The position numbers were made by a program, and so were the translations under genes. Shown piece by piece: positions 1 through 9,300 of a stretch of DNA of 17,140 bases. Origin of the DNA: Tenuifilum sp040752515. GTDB lineage: Bacteria > Bacteroidota > Bacteroidia > Bacteroidales > Tenuifilaceae. The stretch spans positions 1 to 17,140 of the forward strand of contig JBFMGQ010000043.1 in NCBI GenBank assembly GCA_040752515.1. Direction: 5' to 3'. Within the stretch, counting starts at the first letter, position 1. Each line of letters begins with the position of its first letter. A model generated the notes under the pieces. The model made no database searches. It was not told where the DNA came from and saw only the letters and a program-made list of their open reading frames with translations.

Positions 1-27
1 CAGGGACAACTTCAACTATTGTTTTGA
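1..27 (+). CDS. Possible transposase C-terminus, partial (runs off window start)
   Basis: Frame 1 encodes eight residues, QGQLQLLF, and stops at TGA 25-27. A short Gln/Leu/Phe tail like this is common at the C-terminus of Bacteroidota transposases. The inverted copy at 17114-17140 encodes KGQLQLLF and the same stop. Eight residues are not enough to assign a family; the call rests mainly on lying inside a repeated element end. Confidence 0.3.
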   Translation, partial: QGQLQLLF

Positions 28-128
28 GGGGGGAGGTCTCTTTTTAGTAATGAATTTTAATATCTGATTATCATGCATTTATTGGCGCAGGACTCAATAT
101 TTGCATTTTAGTCGGACAATAGTGAAAG
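1..128 (+). mobile_element. End of a repeated element, probably an insertion sequence (left copy)
   Basis: Positions 2-128 match the reverse complement of 17013-17139 with only three mismatches, at 88, 90 and 94; base 1 also differs. The match stops sharply at 128, where unrelated AT-rich DNA begins. Both copies penetrate exactly 128 bases, with the shared boundary facing the unique DNA, as expected when a contig runs at each end into the same multi-copy element. The boundary side reads TCGGACAATAGTGAAAG. At the outer edge frame 1 reads QGQLQLLF and then TGA at 25-27, which resembles a transposase C-terminus followed by about 100 bases of non-coding element end. The family cannot be named from this fragment and no target-site duplication can be tested because only one end is present. 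The insertion-sequence call is inference; the inverted repeat is seen directly. Confidence 0.65.
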
Positions 129-365
129 TATTTATTTATTTATAAATAGCATTTGTTATTGCAGCTTACTACAATGGTTGTGATAGTTTATAAATGAACT
201 TATGTATTGATGACATTAAAGCATGGTTAATAAGTTTAGTCACACCTAACTCGTTTAATTTATGAATAAAGTTAATTTATCTATATTTTTGTTGATTTAG
301 TGGAAAAAGTTTTGCATTTATCAATTATTTTTGAAAAATTGAAAAATATTTTAAAATGAAATACT
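129..365. other. AT-rich intergenic region upstream of the PapD-like gene
   Basis: This 237-base stretch between the element end and the first gene has no credible reading frame, tRNA or strong hairpin. It contains two perfect TAnnTTTG boxes on the plus strand, TATTTTTG at 284-291 and at 326-333, either of which could be the -7 element for the 366 gene. Neither has a TTTG box about 19-21 bases upstream, and such boxes arise by chance in DNA this AT-rich, so the promoter assignment is weak. Confidence 0.35.
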
Positions 366-1235
366 ATGCTTAGGCGAAATCTGTTTTACATTATTGGTGG
401 GCTACTTTTATCGAACCTTACAATTGCTCAAGATTTTGAGGTTGCACCAGTACGATTAGAATTTGATGCAGAACCTGCCACAAGCCAAATGAAAACCATA
501 ACCGTTAAGAACCATAGTAGCCGGAGAGTGTCGTATACGGTTTCATTCGCCGATTTTCTTCCAACAACAGGTGGAGAGCGAAAAATATTACCCCCCAACT
601 CAACCAAACGCTCCTGCGCAAACTGGATAAATGTAAACCCAGCGTTTTTTGAGCTGAACCCGGGTGAGGATATCCAAATTCAGGTTAATATGTTAGTTCC
701 GGGTGAGGAATTTGGAACTGCTTGGTGTATGCTTTTCATTCAGCCAACAAGGGAGCAAACCAGTTGGAGTGCCGATAAGCAATTGGCTGCCGGTATAACC
801 GTCAGCGGAAGAATTGGCGTACTGGTTTACCAGTCGCCAAAGTCGAACCAAAACTATTCCATTAAGGTTAGCAACTTTCAGGAAATAACCAAACCTGGCG
901 AATCACAAAGGAAATTCTCGGCAGTGATTGAGAATTTGGGTGATAAGGTTGCCCACTGCAAGGTTTTCCTTTTAGCATCGAATATGTTGACTGCTGAGGA
1001 AAAACAGTTTCCGCCCAAGGATTTTGAAATATTTCCAAAACTTACCAGAACTGTCGAAATGGAGTTACCAAACGATTTGCCCTCAGGCAAGTATGCCCTT
1101 GCAATTATTGTTGATTACGGGCCTAAGTATCCGCTTGAGGGTTCGCAGCTTGTTATTGATGTTGTGGGTCAGGGTTCTGGTGTAACTCAACCCGATAGTA
1201 CTAATAGAACTGATAGTTTAAAGGTAATGCCCTAA
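366..1235 (+). CDS. Exported PapD-like / Ig-fold protein (periplasmic chaperone-like)
   Basis: The 289-residue product has a signal peptide at residues 1-21, with likely cleavage at Ala21|Gln22 (LTIA|QD), so it is exported. The mature start, VAPVRLEFDAEP, followed by a strand-rich segment (TITVKNHSSRRVSYTV), resembles the first Ig-like domain of PapD-type chaperones and DUF916-like proteins. A second beta-rich domain lies around residues 160-265 (SIKVSNF, KFSAVIENLGDK, KYALAIIVDYG). The last ~20 residues are polar and probably disordered. No pilin or usher gene is visible, so the fimbrial-chaperone label should be read as a fold resemblance, not a function. The gene ends 10 bases before the MORN-repeat gene and the two are probably co-transcribed. 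The start at 366 places the signal peptide correctly; the ATG at 356 is in another frame. Confidence 0.6.
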   Translation: MLRRNLFYIIGGLLLSNLTIAQDFEVAPVRLEFDAEPATSQMKTITVKNHSSRRVSYTVSFADFLPTTGGERKILPPNSTKRSCANWINVNPAFFELNPGEDIQIQVNMLVPGEEFGTAWCMLFIQPTREQTSWSADKQLAAGITVSGRIGVLVYQSPKSNQNYSIKVSNFQEITKPGESQRKFSAVIENLGDKVAHCKVFLLASNMLTAEEKQFPPKDFEIFPKLTRTVEMELPNDLPSGKYALAIIVDYGPKYPLEGSQLVIDVVGQGSGVTQPDSTNRTDSLKVMP

Positions 1236-1245
1236 AACTTCTCAC

Positions 1246-2409
1246 TTGAGATATAAAACATTTCAAACATCGCTTTTACTTGTGCTGGCGAGCAATTTAT
1301 TTGCTCAGTCAACATTTATTTTTGTTGAAAAACAAACGCCAAATGGTTTAATTAAAGAAAAATACCAAGGTGTTGTTGTTAATGGCGATACCATTCGGCA
1401 AGGTCGCTACCTATACTTTTTCGATAATGGGGTTTTAAACCAGGAAGGGTATTATACAAACGGGAAGCCCGATAGTATTTGGATTACCTACTATCCCAGC
1501 GGTGCAAGGTTAAGCCTATTTCATTACAGCAATGGCAAAAAAGAAGGATCATTCATTTTCTGGAATACTGATGGTACATTGTATCAGCAAGGAACCTACA
1601 AAAATGACCTTTTAGATGGTATGCTTGAAACCTATTACCCGAATGGAAAGATTAGCGCAAAATCGGAATATCGTTGTGGTAAACTCAATGGTATAAGCGA
1701 GATTTATGATGAGGCCGGACTGCTTCGCTTGCGAAGTGGGTACAAGAATGATACCTTGAATGGGCTTTGGGAAACATACTACGATACAGGTGAGCTTAAC
1801 TATAAAGGCCAAAAGTGTATGGGCAACTATTGCGATACGCTCTACACATACTATAAAAATGGCAACTTAATGCGAAAGGCCTACTATACTAATGGCAAGA
1901 TTGATGGTATTTTGATATCGAACTATGAGAATGGGGTTATGCAGATTAAAGCGGAGTATCGTAATGGTGTTCAGGATGGAACTTATTATGAGTATTACCC
2001 CGATGGGAGCCTAAAAGAAACTGGGAACTACCATATAAACCAAAAAGTTGGAGGGTGGACAAGTTACTACCAGGGTGGGCAAAAACACGGCCAAGGGAAT
2101 TTTTCCAATGGAAATTTAGATGGCAAATGGTCGTTTTGGTGGCCTAATGGGAATTTAAAACAGTTGGGCTCTTACTGTCAAGGGAAAGCCTGTGGCCGAT
2201 GGAAGTTCTTTAACAATTTAGGGTTTCTTATTATTGACGGCTATTACATTGATGATAAGGAGAATGCAATTTGGACAACGTTCTACCCCTTTGGTTCGGT
2301 AGCGGGTAGGATTTGGAATGTAAGCGGAAAGCCTACTTCGGTGAAATGGCTTTACGATAGCCAGGGTAAATTACAGAAACGATTAAATCTTGAAGGGTTA
2401 GAAAAATAA
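1246..2409 (+). CDS. Exported MORN-2/YwqK-type repeat protein
   Basis: The 387-residue product starts with a signal peptide (residues 1-21, NLFAQ junction) followed by more than a dozen degenerate repeats of about 22-25 residues built on YYxNGKxxxxxxYxNGKxDGxW. Examples are YYPSGARLSLFHYSNGKKEG, YYPNGKISAKSEYRCGKLNG and YYPDGSLKETGNYHINQKVG. This is the MORN-2/YwqK repeat, which makes an elongated beta-strand ladder; in Bacteroidota such proteins are common and mostly uncharacterised. Although some YwqK members are annotated as antitoxins, no toxin is adjacent and this one is exported, so I do not call it an antitoxin. The start must be TTG at 1246: an in-frame stop lies at 1225-1227, no ATG precedes the signal peptide, and TTG gives a well-formed one. 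It follows the PapD-like gene by 10 bases and ends at the terminator at 2410-2440. Confidence 0.75.
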   Translation: MRYKTFQTSLLLVLASNLFAQSTFIFVEKQTPNGLIKEKYQGVVVNGDTIRQGRYLYFFDNGVLNQEGYYTNGKPDSIWITYYPSGARLSLFHYSNGKKEGSFIFWNTDGTLYQQGTYKNDLLDGMLETYYPNGKISAKSEYRCGKLNGISEIYDEAGLLRLRSGYKNDTLNGLWETYYDTGELNYKGQKCMGNYCDTLYTYYKNGNLMRKAYYTNGKIDGILISNYENGVMQIKAEYRNGVQDGTYYEYYPDGSLKETGNYHINQKVGGWTSYYQGGQKHGQGNFSNGNLDGKWSFWWPNGNLKQLGSYCQGKACGRWKFFNNLGFLIIDGYYIDDKENAIWTTFYPFGSVAGRIWNVSGKPTSVKWLYDSQGKLQKRLNLEGLEK

Positions 2410-2440
2410 GTAAAAAAGCCGGAATAACCGGCCTTTTTAC
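2410..2440. terminator. Bidirectional rho-independent terminator between the MORN gene and gyrB
   Basis: GCCGG (2418-2422), loop AATAA, and CCGGC (2428-2432) form a five-pair GC stem. It is extended by GTAAAAA (2410-2416) pairing with TTTTTAC (2434-2440) across one A-C mismatch. The flanking A and T tracts give a U-run after the stem in both directions, so it can end the convergent MORN and gyrB transcripts. It abuts the gyrB stop codon (TAG, complement of 2440-2442). Confidence 0.85.
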
Positions 2441-4410
2441 TATGCATCGATATTGGCATACTTAGCATGATGTTCAATAAACTCTCTGCGTGGGGGAACT
2501 TCATCGCCCATGAGCATAGAGAAGATTCTATCAGCTTCAGCTGCGCTTTCTATGGTTACTTGACGCAGAATTCGAGTTTCAGGGTTCATGGTGGTTGCCC
2601 AAAGTTGCTCGGCGTTCATTTCCCCCAAACCTTTGTAGCGCTGAACATGAACCGAGCCATCTTTCCCTTTACCAAGTTCTTCAACCGCTTTTTGCCTTTC
2701 CTCTTCGTTCCAGCAGTAACGCTCTTCTTTACCTTTCTTCACAAGGTAAAGTGGAGGTGTTGCAATGTAGAGATGGCCTTTATTGATTAAGTCGGTCATG
2801 TAGCGGAAGAAGAAAGTCATAATGAGAGTTGCAATATGGCTACCATCAACATCGGCATCGGTCATGATAATCACCTTGTTATAGCGTAAGCCCGATAGGT
2901 TAATAGCTTTGCTGTCTTCTTCAGTGCCAATTGAAACTCCTAGGGCAGTAAAAATGTTTTTTATTTCCTCGTTCTCAAAGATTTTGTGCTGCATGGCTTT
3001 TTCCACGTTCAGGATTTTACCACGAAGCGGTAGAATTGCCTGGAAACGCCTATCGCGACCTTGTTTTGCAGTACCGCCTGCCGAATCGCCCTCAACCAGG
3101 AATATTTCGGACACTGCAGGGTCTTTATCGGAACAGTCGGCAAGTTTGCCGGGTAGCCCGGAACCCGATAGTACGGTTTTACGCTGAACAAGTTCACGTG
3201 CCTTGCGGGCAGCATGGCGTGCCTGAGCTGCTAGTATTACCTTTTGAACAATATTTCTTGCATCTTTGGGGTTTTCCTCAAGGTAGTTAGCAAGGGCTTC
3301 GCTTACTGCTTGATCAACTGCAACTCGAACCTCAGGGTTACCTAATTTAGTTTTAGTTTGCCCTTCGAATTGAGGTTCTGCAACCTTTACCGATATCACC
3401 GCAGTTAGTCCCTCACGAAAATCGTCGCCACTGATATCGAATTTAAGCTTGCTAAGCATTCCTGAATCGTCGGCGTACTTCTTGAGGGTGCGTGTTAGGG
3501 CACTTCTAAATCCGGTTAGGTGTGTTCCCCCTTCAATGGTGTTGATATTGTTTACATAGGAGTGAACGTTCTCAGAGAACGACGTGTTGTATTGCAAGGC
3601 AACTTCAACAGGAACTTCGCCTTTGTCGTTCTCAATGTAAATAATATTTTCAGTTAAGGGTTCACGGTTTAAGTCCAAGAACTTGATGAATTCTTTTAAC
3701 CCATCCTGAGAATAGAACTCGGCATAGCGGTAGTTCCGAGTGCCGTTTTCAATAATTTCGCGTTTATCGGTAAGTGTTAGTTTAATCCCTTTATTCAGGA
3801 ACGCTAATTCCCTTAGCCTCGATTCCAGTATTTCGAAATTAAACACAGTGGTTTGAGTGAAAATCTGGTTGTCGGGCATAAAGGTTATGGTAGTTCCCGT
3901 TTCCTCTGTGCTTCCAATAACTTTGAGTTCGGTTATTGGCTTGCCCCGAGAGTATTCTTGTCGGTATATTTTTCCATCGCGTTTAACCTCGGCGATGAGG
4001 TTTACCGAAAGGGCGTTAACGCATGAAACCCCCACACCGTGCAATCCGCCCGATACCTTGTAGGAATCCTTATCGAACTTACCACCGGCATGAAGAACGG
4101 TGAGCACCACTTCAAGAGCCGATTTTTTTTCTTTTTCATGGTAATCAACAGGGATACCTCGTCCGTTGTCGGAAATGGTTATTGAACCATCTTCGTTTAT
4201 TACTACATCAATGCGATTGCAATAGCCTGCAAGGGCTTCGTCAATGGAGTTATCAACCACTTCGTAAACTAGGTGATGTAATCCTTTATTCCCGGTATCG
4301 CCAATGTACATGGCTGGGCGCATTCGCACAGCCTCTAATCCTTCAAGAACCTGAATACTACTGGCTGAGTAGCTATTTTCGCCTTTTAATTCTTTTTCCT
4401 TTTCGGCCAT
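2440..4410 (-). CDS. gyrB: DNA gyrase subunit B
   Basis: GyrB is the ATPase subunit of DNA gyrase, which introduces negative supercoils as a GyrA2GyrB2 complex. The 656 residues run through the GHKL ATPase domain with catalytic Glu50 (YEVVDNSIDEAL), Asp81 (DNGRGIP) and the lid GGLHGVGVSCVNALS (121-135). The transducer domain follows with the QTKTKL loop (351-356, Lys353). The TOPRIM domain has EGDSAGG (Glu440 onward), PLRGKILNVEKA (461-472) and the metal-binding DADVDGS (518-524). The tail RYKGLGEMNAEQLWATTMNP (591-610) contacts GyrA. The length fits the ~650-residue class that lacks the ~165-residue insert of E. coli GyrB. ParE is the main alternative, but length and the N-terminal segment favour GyrB. 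The gene stands alone on this strand, without dnaA or recF beside it. ATG lies at 4408-4410. Confidence 0.97.
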   Translation of the reverse strand: MAEKEKELKGENSYSASSIQVLEGLEAVRMRPAMYIGDTGNKGLHHLVYEVVDNSIDEALAGYCNRIDVVINEDGSITISDNGRGIPVDYHEKEKKSALEVVLTVLHAGGKFDKDSYKVSGGLHGVGVSCVNALSVNLIAEVKRDGKIYRQEYSRGKPITELKVIGSTEETGTTITFMPDNQIFTQTTVFNFEILESRLRELAFLNKGIKLTLTDKREIIENGTRNYRYAEFYSQDGLKEFIKFLDLNREPLTENIIYIENDKGEVPVEVALQYNTSFSENVHSYVNNINTIEGGTHLTGFRSALTRTLKKYADDSGMLSKLKFDISGDDFREGLTAVISVKVAEPQFEGQTKTKLGNPEVRVAVDQAVSEALANYLEENPKDARNIVQKVILAAQARHAARKARELVQRKTVLSGSGLPGKLADCSDKDPAVSEIFLVEGDSAGGTAKQGRDRRFQAILPLRGKILNVEKAMQHKIFENEEIKNIFTALGVSIGTEEDSKAINLSGLRYNKVIIMTDADVDGSHIATLIMTFFFRYMTDLINKGHLYIATPPLYLVKKGKEERYCWNEEERQKAVEELGKGKDGSVHVQRYKGLGEMNAEQLWATTMNPETRILRQVTIESAAEADRIFSMLMGDEVPPRREFIEHHAKYANIDA

Positions 4411-4448
4411 AGTGAAATTTAACTAAAACACCACAATAATTTAACCTT

Positions 4449-4456
4449 CAAAGATA
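4449..4456 (-). promoter_or_regulatory. Candidate -7 box of the gyrB promoter
   Basis: On the minus strand these bases read TATCTTTG, a perfect match to the Bacteroidota -7 consensus TAnnTTTG, about 38 bases before the gyrB ATG. No good TTTG -33 box stands at the usual spacing, so this is a candidate only. Confidence 0.45.
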
Positions 4457-4547
4457 ACCAAAATATTCGGTTTAGCTTACATATTTTGTATCTTTTTTAT
4501 CGATTTAAAAACCAGATAATCAATATATTAAAACTAATGTTGAAATC

Positions 4548-4567
4548 TTTTGGATTACCATCCAAAA
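4548..4567 (-). terminator. Weak hairpin downstream of the outer-membrane barrel gene
   Basis: TTTTGGAT (4548-4555) pairs perfectly with ATCCAAAA (4560-4567) around a four-base loop, about 60 bases past the barrel stop codon. It has only two GC pairs and no clean U-run on the minus strand. It could be a weak terminator or chance; it lies between two same-strand genes (barrel and gyrB). Confidence 0.3.
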
Positions 4568-4629
4568 ATCAAATTTCTATTAGCGGGTAAATAGCTTAGC
4601 CGATACTGATAATTCAAATGTTAAGGCAT

Positions 4630-6300
4630 TTAGAACTTGTAACTTACGCCGGCTAACATGTTAAATGTTTGATTTGGATAAAGATACCATTGTTGGTATT
4701 TAGTCCCGGTTAGGTTGTTAACGCTAACAAATACTGACATTCGCTTATTATAGCCGTATTCAGCCCCAAGGTTGATATCGATATACTCTTTAAGGCGAAT
4801 TGGGCTATCGGTAGGATCCTTAACCCAGCGCCTGCCTACACCAAAAATTTCAGCATTCAATTTCAGTTTATTTCTGAATAGGTACTGAACGTAACCGGAA
4901 ATTTCGTAATCGGGTAAATGCCATGGGTGCAAAGCATTGTGAGTTTTATACTGGTAAAATGCCCCATTCAATTTGATATGGAACGATTTTGTGGGTTCAA
5001 AGGCCAACTCCCCTTTAACGACTGTTCGTTCGGTATTATTGTAAACAATGTCGAACCGGTTAAACAGAGGATTAGCAGCATCGATACTGGTGTTGATCAT
5101 CAAACCTAAACTATCGATAATTGCATAGGTTGCATTAACATGGTACGAAATGGTAGGGCTAAACTTGCCTTTAATACCGCCGCCTACAACCAACTTGTAA
5201 ATTGTATTCCATGTATCAAAGCTCGATGAAAGCCATGGGTTTTGTTTAAGAAGGTATGAGTATGAATTTTCCTGAACATACCCATCAATTTCAACATAGG
5301 GAATAATGTAATGGCTAACAATATCGTACGATAAGTATGCACGGGGGAAAAAGTATGTATTATTTACGTTTCCGTTTGCATCGTAAATAATGTTTAATCC
5401 GGCATAGGCATGCCACTGGTCGCCAAAGAAATGTGCCCAGGGTTTAATTTGGAGCAAACTGTTATTTTTTGATTGCAAGGAATTAGAACGACCGTAATGG
5501 GTGAAAGCTATTTCGCCGCCAAATTGTTCCTGTCCAATGAATTTATTCAGGTTAAAAAGTCCGGCAATCATTGTTTCTTGGAGGTCGTATTTGTCGGAAA
5601 GATGGTAAAAACTTGTTTGAGCATGGTAGTTTATGCTTGCCGAATCCTTATTGGTGGTTTTAAATTCCAGGTTTGCAGCAAACCTATTGATGCTTTGTTT
5701 ATCATCGGTTGGAGTAAGGGTTGGGTTTTCGAAGAAATACCCATAAAAAGTTCTGTTATTTCGATTAAAACCAATATCACCCTGTAATATTTTTTTGTTG
5801 AGCACTCTTTTCCCAAAAGCCATTAAATCGATATTTGATGCGGGTGCTTTTACCTTTAGGTTATTGGTGAGTTCAACCTTGGAACTTGTATTAAAGAATT
5901 TCACCCATGCGCCGTAAAGGTATTCCTTATGACGGTTGCTTGAGAGGTAGGCCTCTGCATAAGGAAGTATGGTATTTCCTAATCCAATCCGCATGTAGCT
6001 CATTCGCAAATCGGGCAAGGGTTCCGATACCATTCGCGCAGCCGAAAGTGGGGTAGGGGTGAAATAGGTTTCCACGGGGCGCTGAACTATGGAATAGGTA
6101 AAGTTGGGGTTTACTTTTATGGTATCGATTATTTTGGGTTGTAGGTTTATTTTATTTGCATCGGAAATTGATGGTTCGTAGGGGCGAACCACATGAACCT
6201 CTTTCTTCAACTCCTCAGTTTGAGCAGTTACAGTGTTACTAGCCAACGTAACTAATCCTATGCTTACAATTATTGCGATGTAGTGTAATCCGCTTCTCAT
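4630..6300 (-). CDS. Outer-membrane beta-barrel protein (TonB-receptor-like barrel, no plug)
   Basis: The 556-residue protein has a signal peptide (cleavage near Ala26|Gln27, TVTAQ). A ~90-residue proline-rich periplasmic segment follows (VVRPYEPSISDANKINLQPK). The rest, from about residue 95, alternates amphipathic aromatic strands such as IKPWAHFFGDQWHAYAGLNI and SVFVSVNNLTGTKYQQWYLY. It ends in YKF, the aromatic C-terminal signature recognised by the BAM machinery. The strands resemble the barrel of TonB-dependent receptors, but no plug domain is visible and 556 residues is short for a full receptor, so active substrate import is not supported. It starts 10 bases after the large TPR gene, indicating one operon and probably a joint role at the envelope. 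The substrate or partner cannot be inferred. Confidence 0.75.
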   Translation of the reverse strand: MRSGLHYIAIIVSIGLVTLASNTVTAQTEELKKEVHVVRPYEPSISDANKINLQPKIIDTIKVNPNFTYSIVQRPVETYFTPTPLSAARMVSEPLPDLRMSYMRIGLGNTILPYAEAYLSSNRHKEYLYGAWVKFFNTSSKVELTNNLKVKAPASNIDLMAFGKRVLNKKILQGDIGFNRNNRTFYGYFFENPTLTPTDDKQSINRFAANLEFKTTNKDSASINYHAQTSFYHLSDKYDLQETMIAGLFNLNKFIGQEQFGGEIAFTHYGRSNSLQSKNNSLLQIKPWAHFFGDQWHAYAGLNIIYDANGNVNNTYFFPRAYLSYDIVSHYIIPYVEIDGYVQENSYSYLLKQNPWLSSSFDTWNTIYKLVVGGGIKGKFSPTISYHVNATYAIIDSLGLMINTSIDAANPLFNRFDIVYNNTERTVVKGELAFEPTKSFHIKLNGAFYQYKTHNALHPWHLPDYEISGYVQYLFRNKLKLNAEIFGVGRRWVKDPTDSPIRLKEYIDINLGAEYGYNKRMSVFVSVNNLTGTKYQQWYLYPNQTFNMLAGVSYKF

Positions 6301-6310
6301 TGCTTTAGAG

Positions 6311-9300
6311 TTAATCTTGTTTAACAGTTTGACGTTCCTTTTCCGACTTTACAAGTTCGTTTAGCTTAGTGGTTGCTTCGTCAATTATTCCATCGGTGGT
6401 GTTGGAGTAACCATCCAAAACGCTTTGCAGTGTTGCTTTAGCTTGGAAGAAATCGTTTTGGGCAGCGTACGATTGCGCAATCAAAATAAAACTCTTAGCT
6501 AACCAGTACTGGTGAGGGGTATTGGTCTCGGCAAACGAAAAGACCTCACTTTCTGTCCTGTTGTATTCGCCTCTTTCAAAGTAAATTAATGCTTTCATGT
6601 ACTTCGATTCGGCTCCTTCAATGGTTTTAAGGTTTTGTGCAACCTTGGAGAATTCAATAAGGGCATCGTCGTACTTTTTGGAGCGGTAGTTAGCTTTGGC
6701 AAGTTTAAAACGGGTTTCACGTTCCAGCTCAGGTGAAAGCTTTTCGGTGCTCAAAATACTTGCAGCAATTGTAGGCATTATATCATCGCGCTGTAGCTCA
6801 AAGGCACAACGCAGTTTTCCCATTCGGGCGTCGAGCAACATGCTTTTAACTTCGGCAATAGATTCTAAATTATCGAAGTAAGTGTATGCTTTTTCGTATT
6901 GTTTTTGATTTAAATAAATGTTACTGAGCCTGAGCAGGCTTTGTTCGGTAAAGCTATTCCGGGGACGTTTAACAATATTTTCGAAGAACTCAGTTGCTTT
7001 ATCAACATTATTATTCCGAATATTGCAGTCGGCCATGTAGTACATCGCATTAACTGCAAAGTTACCCTGTGGATTTTCAACAAGGTATTCCTCGAAGGCG
7101 AGTAAAGATTTTTCACAATTTCCTGAAAGGTAAACTTTCTCGGCAGCCATGTAACTTAACGAGTCCTTTTCTGTAACGCTAATGTTTGCCATGGAGCCTA
7201 GTTTTGATGCATAGCTAAAGTAGGTTGCGGCATCACCCTTATCAATGTATATGTTTCGAATGCCAATGAGGGCATTTTTGGCTTCGGTTGAGTTCGGGAA
7301 GTTTTCCACAACTCTCTTATAGTAAGCCAGAGAGTTGTCTAAATCGCCGGCGTTATAGTACAGTAGTCCAATTTGAACCAGCGCTTTTGAGTAGTAACTG
7401 CTATTTGGGTATTCGGTCTCAATCCTCTTATAGTAATCTATTGCAACGTTTGTGTTTTCAAGGATATTGTAGGCCTCAGCAATCTCAAAGATAGCATCAT
7501 CGGAATAGCTCGATGATGGGTATTTACTGAGTAGCGCTTTCAGCGTTTCAATCTTTTTTTCGGGTCGGCTAACCAAACCTAACGAAAATCCCCTTTGGAA
7601 TAAAGCATAGTCAGCATCTAGCACATCCATATTGGCTGCTTTTTCGTAATAATCAATTGCAGCCCAGTAACGCCGCTGAATAAAGAAACTATCACCAATT
7701 CGATTATAGGCATCTGCTACAGTATTTATTGCAGTATCGTTTGAAAGGCTATTATATTTTCGAAACCATGTTATGGCTGTATCGTACTGCTTCATTTTAA
7801 AGTAAGTATAACCCAGGTTATAATGGGCAATAAGGTATTCCTCTAATTCAAATGCGCCAGGGGTAACAATAAACTTTTCGAGGTCGTTAGCGGCGTTTTC
7901 GAAATTCAATAAGCGGTAATGTGCTTCGGCTCGCCAGAATAGAGCTTGTGCAGCAATTTGTTGGTTATATCCAGCATGCTCAAGCGACTTGGTGAACATA
8001 TCAATCGCTTCGGAATAGTTCAGGTTTTGAAATAGTTCAAGTCCGCGGAAATATGCTGCACGTTGCAAAGCCGTTTTGATGGTTGCATCTTTTTTACTTA
8101 TTTTTTCAAGCGATTCTACGGCATCCTTATAGTTACGGGAACTCAAGTATGCAAGCGTGAGATAATTGTAAGCCTCATCAATCCTTGGTGAATTGGGGTA
8201 CTCTTTTATGTACGCCTTAAAGGCATCAATGGCCTCATTGAATGGTGCGTATAGCTGTTCGTAGGTAAGCTTGGCAAAGTTGAATAGCGCATCTTCCTTG
8301 ATTATTTTATCAAAATCGAGTTTAGAGGCAAGACCAAACGCTTGACGTGCCTTATTTTTATCGTTTAGTTTGAGGTAGCAATCAGCTAAATGGTAGTTAG
8401 CATTCTGGCTAAGCGAATCGTCAACGGTAGCAATACGTTCCAGGTATTTGGCTGCTTCGGTATATTTGGTGTTTTTATTGTAAGCAAATCCCAGCAGGTA
8501 TAAATCTTCGCGCGATAGCTGCTGCTTGTTCTTTTCCTCATATATTTTAAGATAGGTTAAAGAACTGTCGTACTGCTTGAGCTTAAAAAAGGCATCGCCA
8601 ACAATTTTGGCAATTTCGGATGCGCGTTTGTTGGTATTGTCCTTGGCAAGAGGAGGTGAGTAGGTGGCAACCTTTTTGTAATCGCCTTGGAGGTAATATA
8701 TGTGCGATATATAGTAGGGAACTAATGGTGCAAAAAGTTCATCGTTCTGAATTTTTTCGAAACCTTTAAGCGCCGTGGCGTATTTTTTTTGAAGGTATGC
8801 AATGTGGGAGTAGTAATAGGTTGCAGGTGCAGCAAATTTGTTGTCGATATCCTTTATTTGGTATAACCAGCGATTGGCCGATTCGTAATCGTTAATCATA
8901 AAGTAGCAGTACCCTAACATGAACTGCCACTCATATCTTGATTCTTTTTCCAGTCCGTTCTTATCAATTTTTGAGAGCCAGTAAACAGCAGGCGAATATT
9001 TTTTTTGCTGGTATTGCATTTTGCCCATGGCAAAGTATGCCTGATCGATAAGTTGACTTTCAGGGTAGCTCTGAATGAATTGACCTATAAGGTGCTCAGC
9101 ATCGTCGTTGTTTAGGGCTATGGCGCACATAGCCCGGTAAAACTCTGCCGAAACCCTTTGCTGAAAGTAGCCTTTGGGTAAGGCTGCAATGTATTGCTCA
9201 AAAGTTTTTTGAGCATCGGCATACATTTCTTTTTGGTATAGGTCGAGTCCTTTTCCGTAAATGGAGTTCAACGAGCTGAACTTACTGCTCTCCTGCGCTG

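Noticed and set aside
1246..2409. YwqK antitoxin of a toxin-antitoxin system
   Set aside because: The MORN-2 repeats match the name, but the protein has a signal peptide and its partner is a PapD-like exported protein, not a toxin.
2467..2790. Plus-strand open frames opposite gyrB and opposite other long genes
   Set aside because: They lie wholly within well-supported genes, have no recognisable motifs and read as low-quality shadow translations.
4548..4567. Strong terminator after the barrel gene
   Set aside because: The stem is perfect but only two of eight pairs are GC and no U-run follows, so it is listed only with low confidence.
4630..6300. Full TonB-dependent receptor
   Set aside because: No plug domain or TonB box is visible and 556 residues is too short; only a barrel can be supported.
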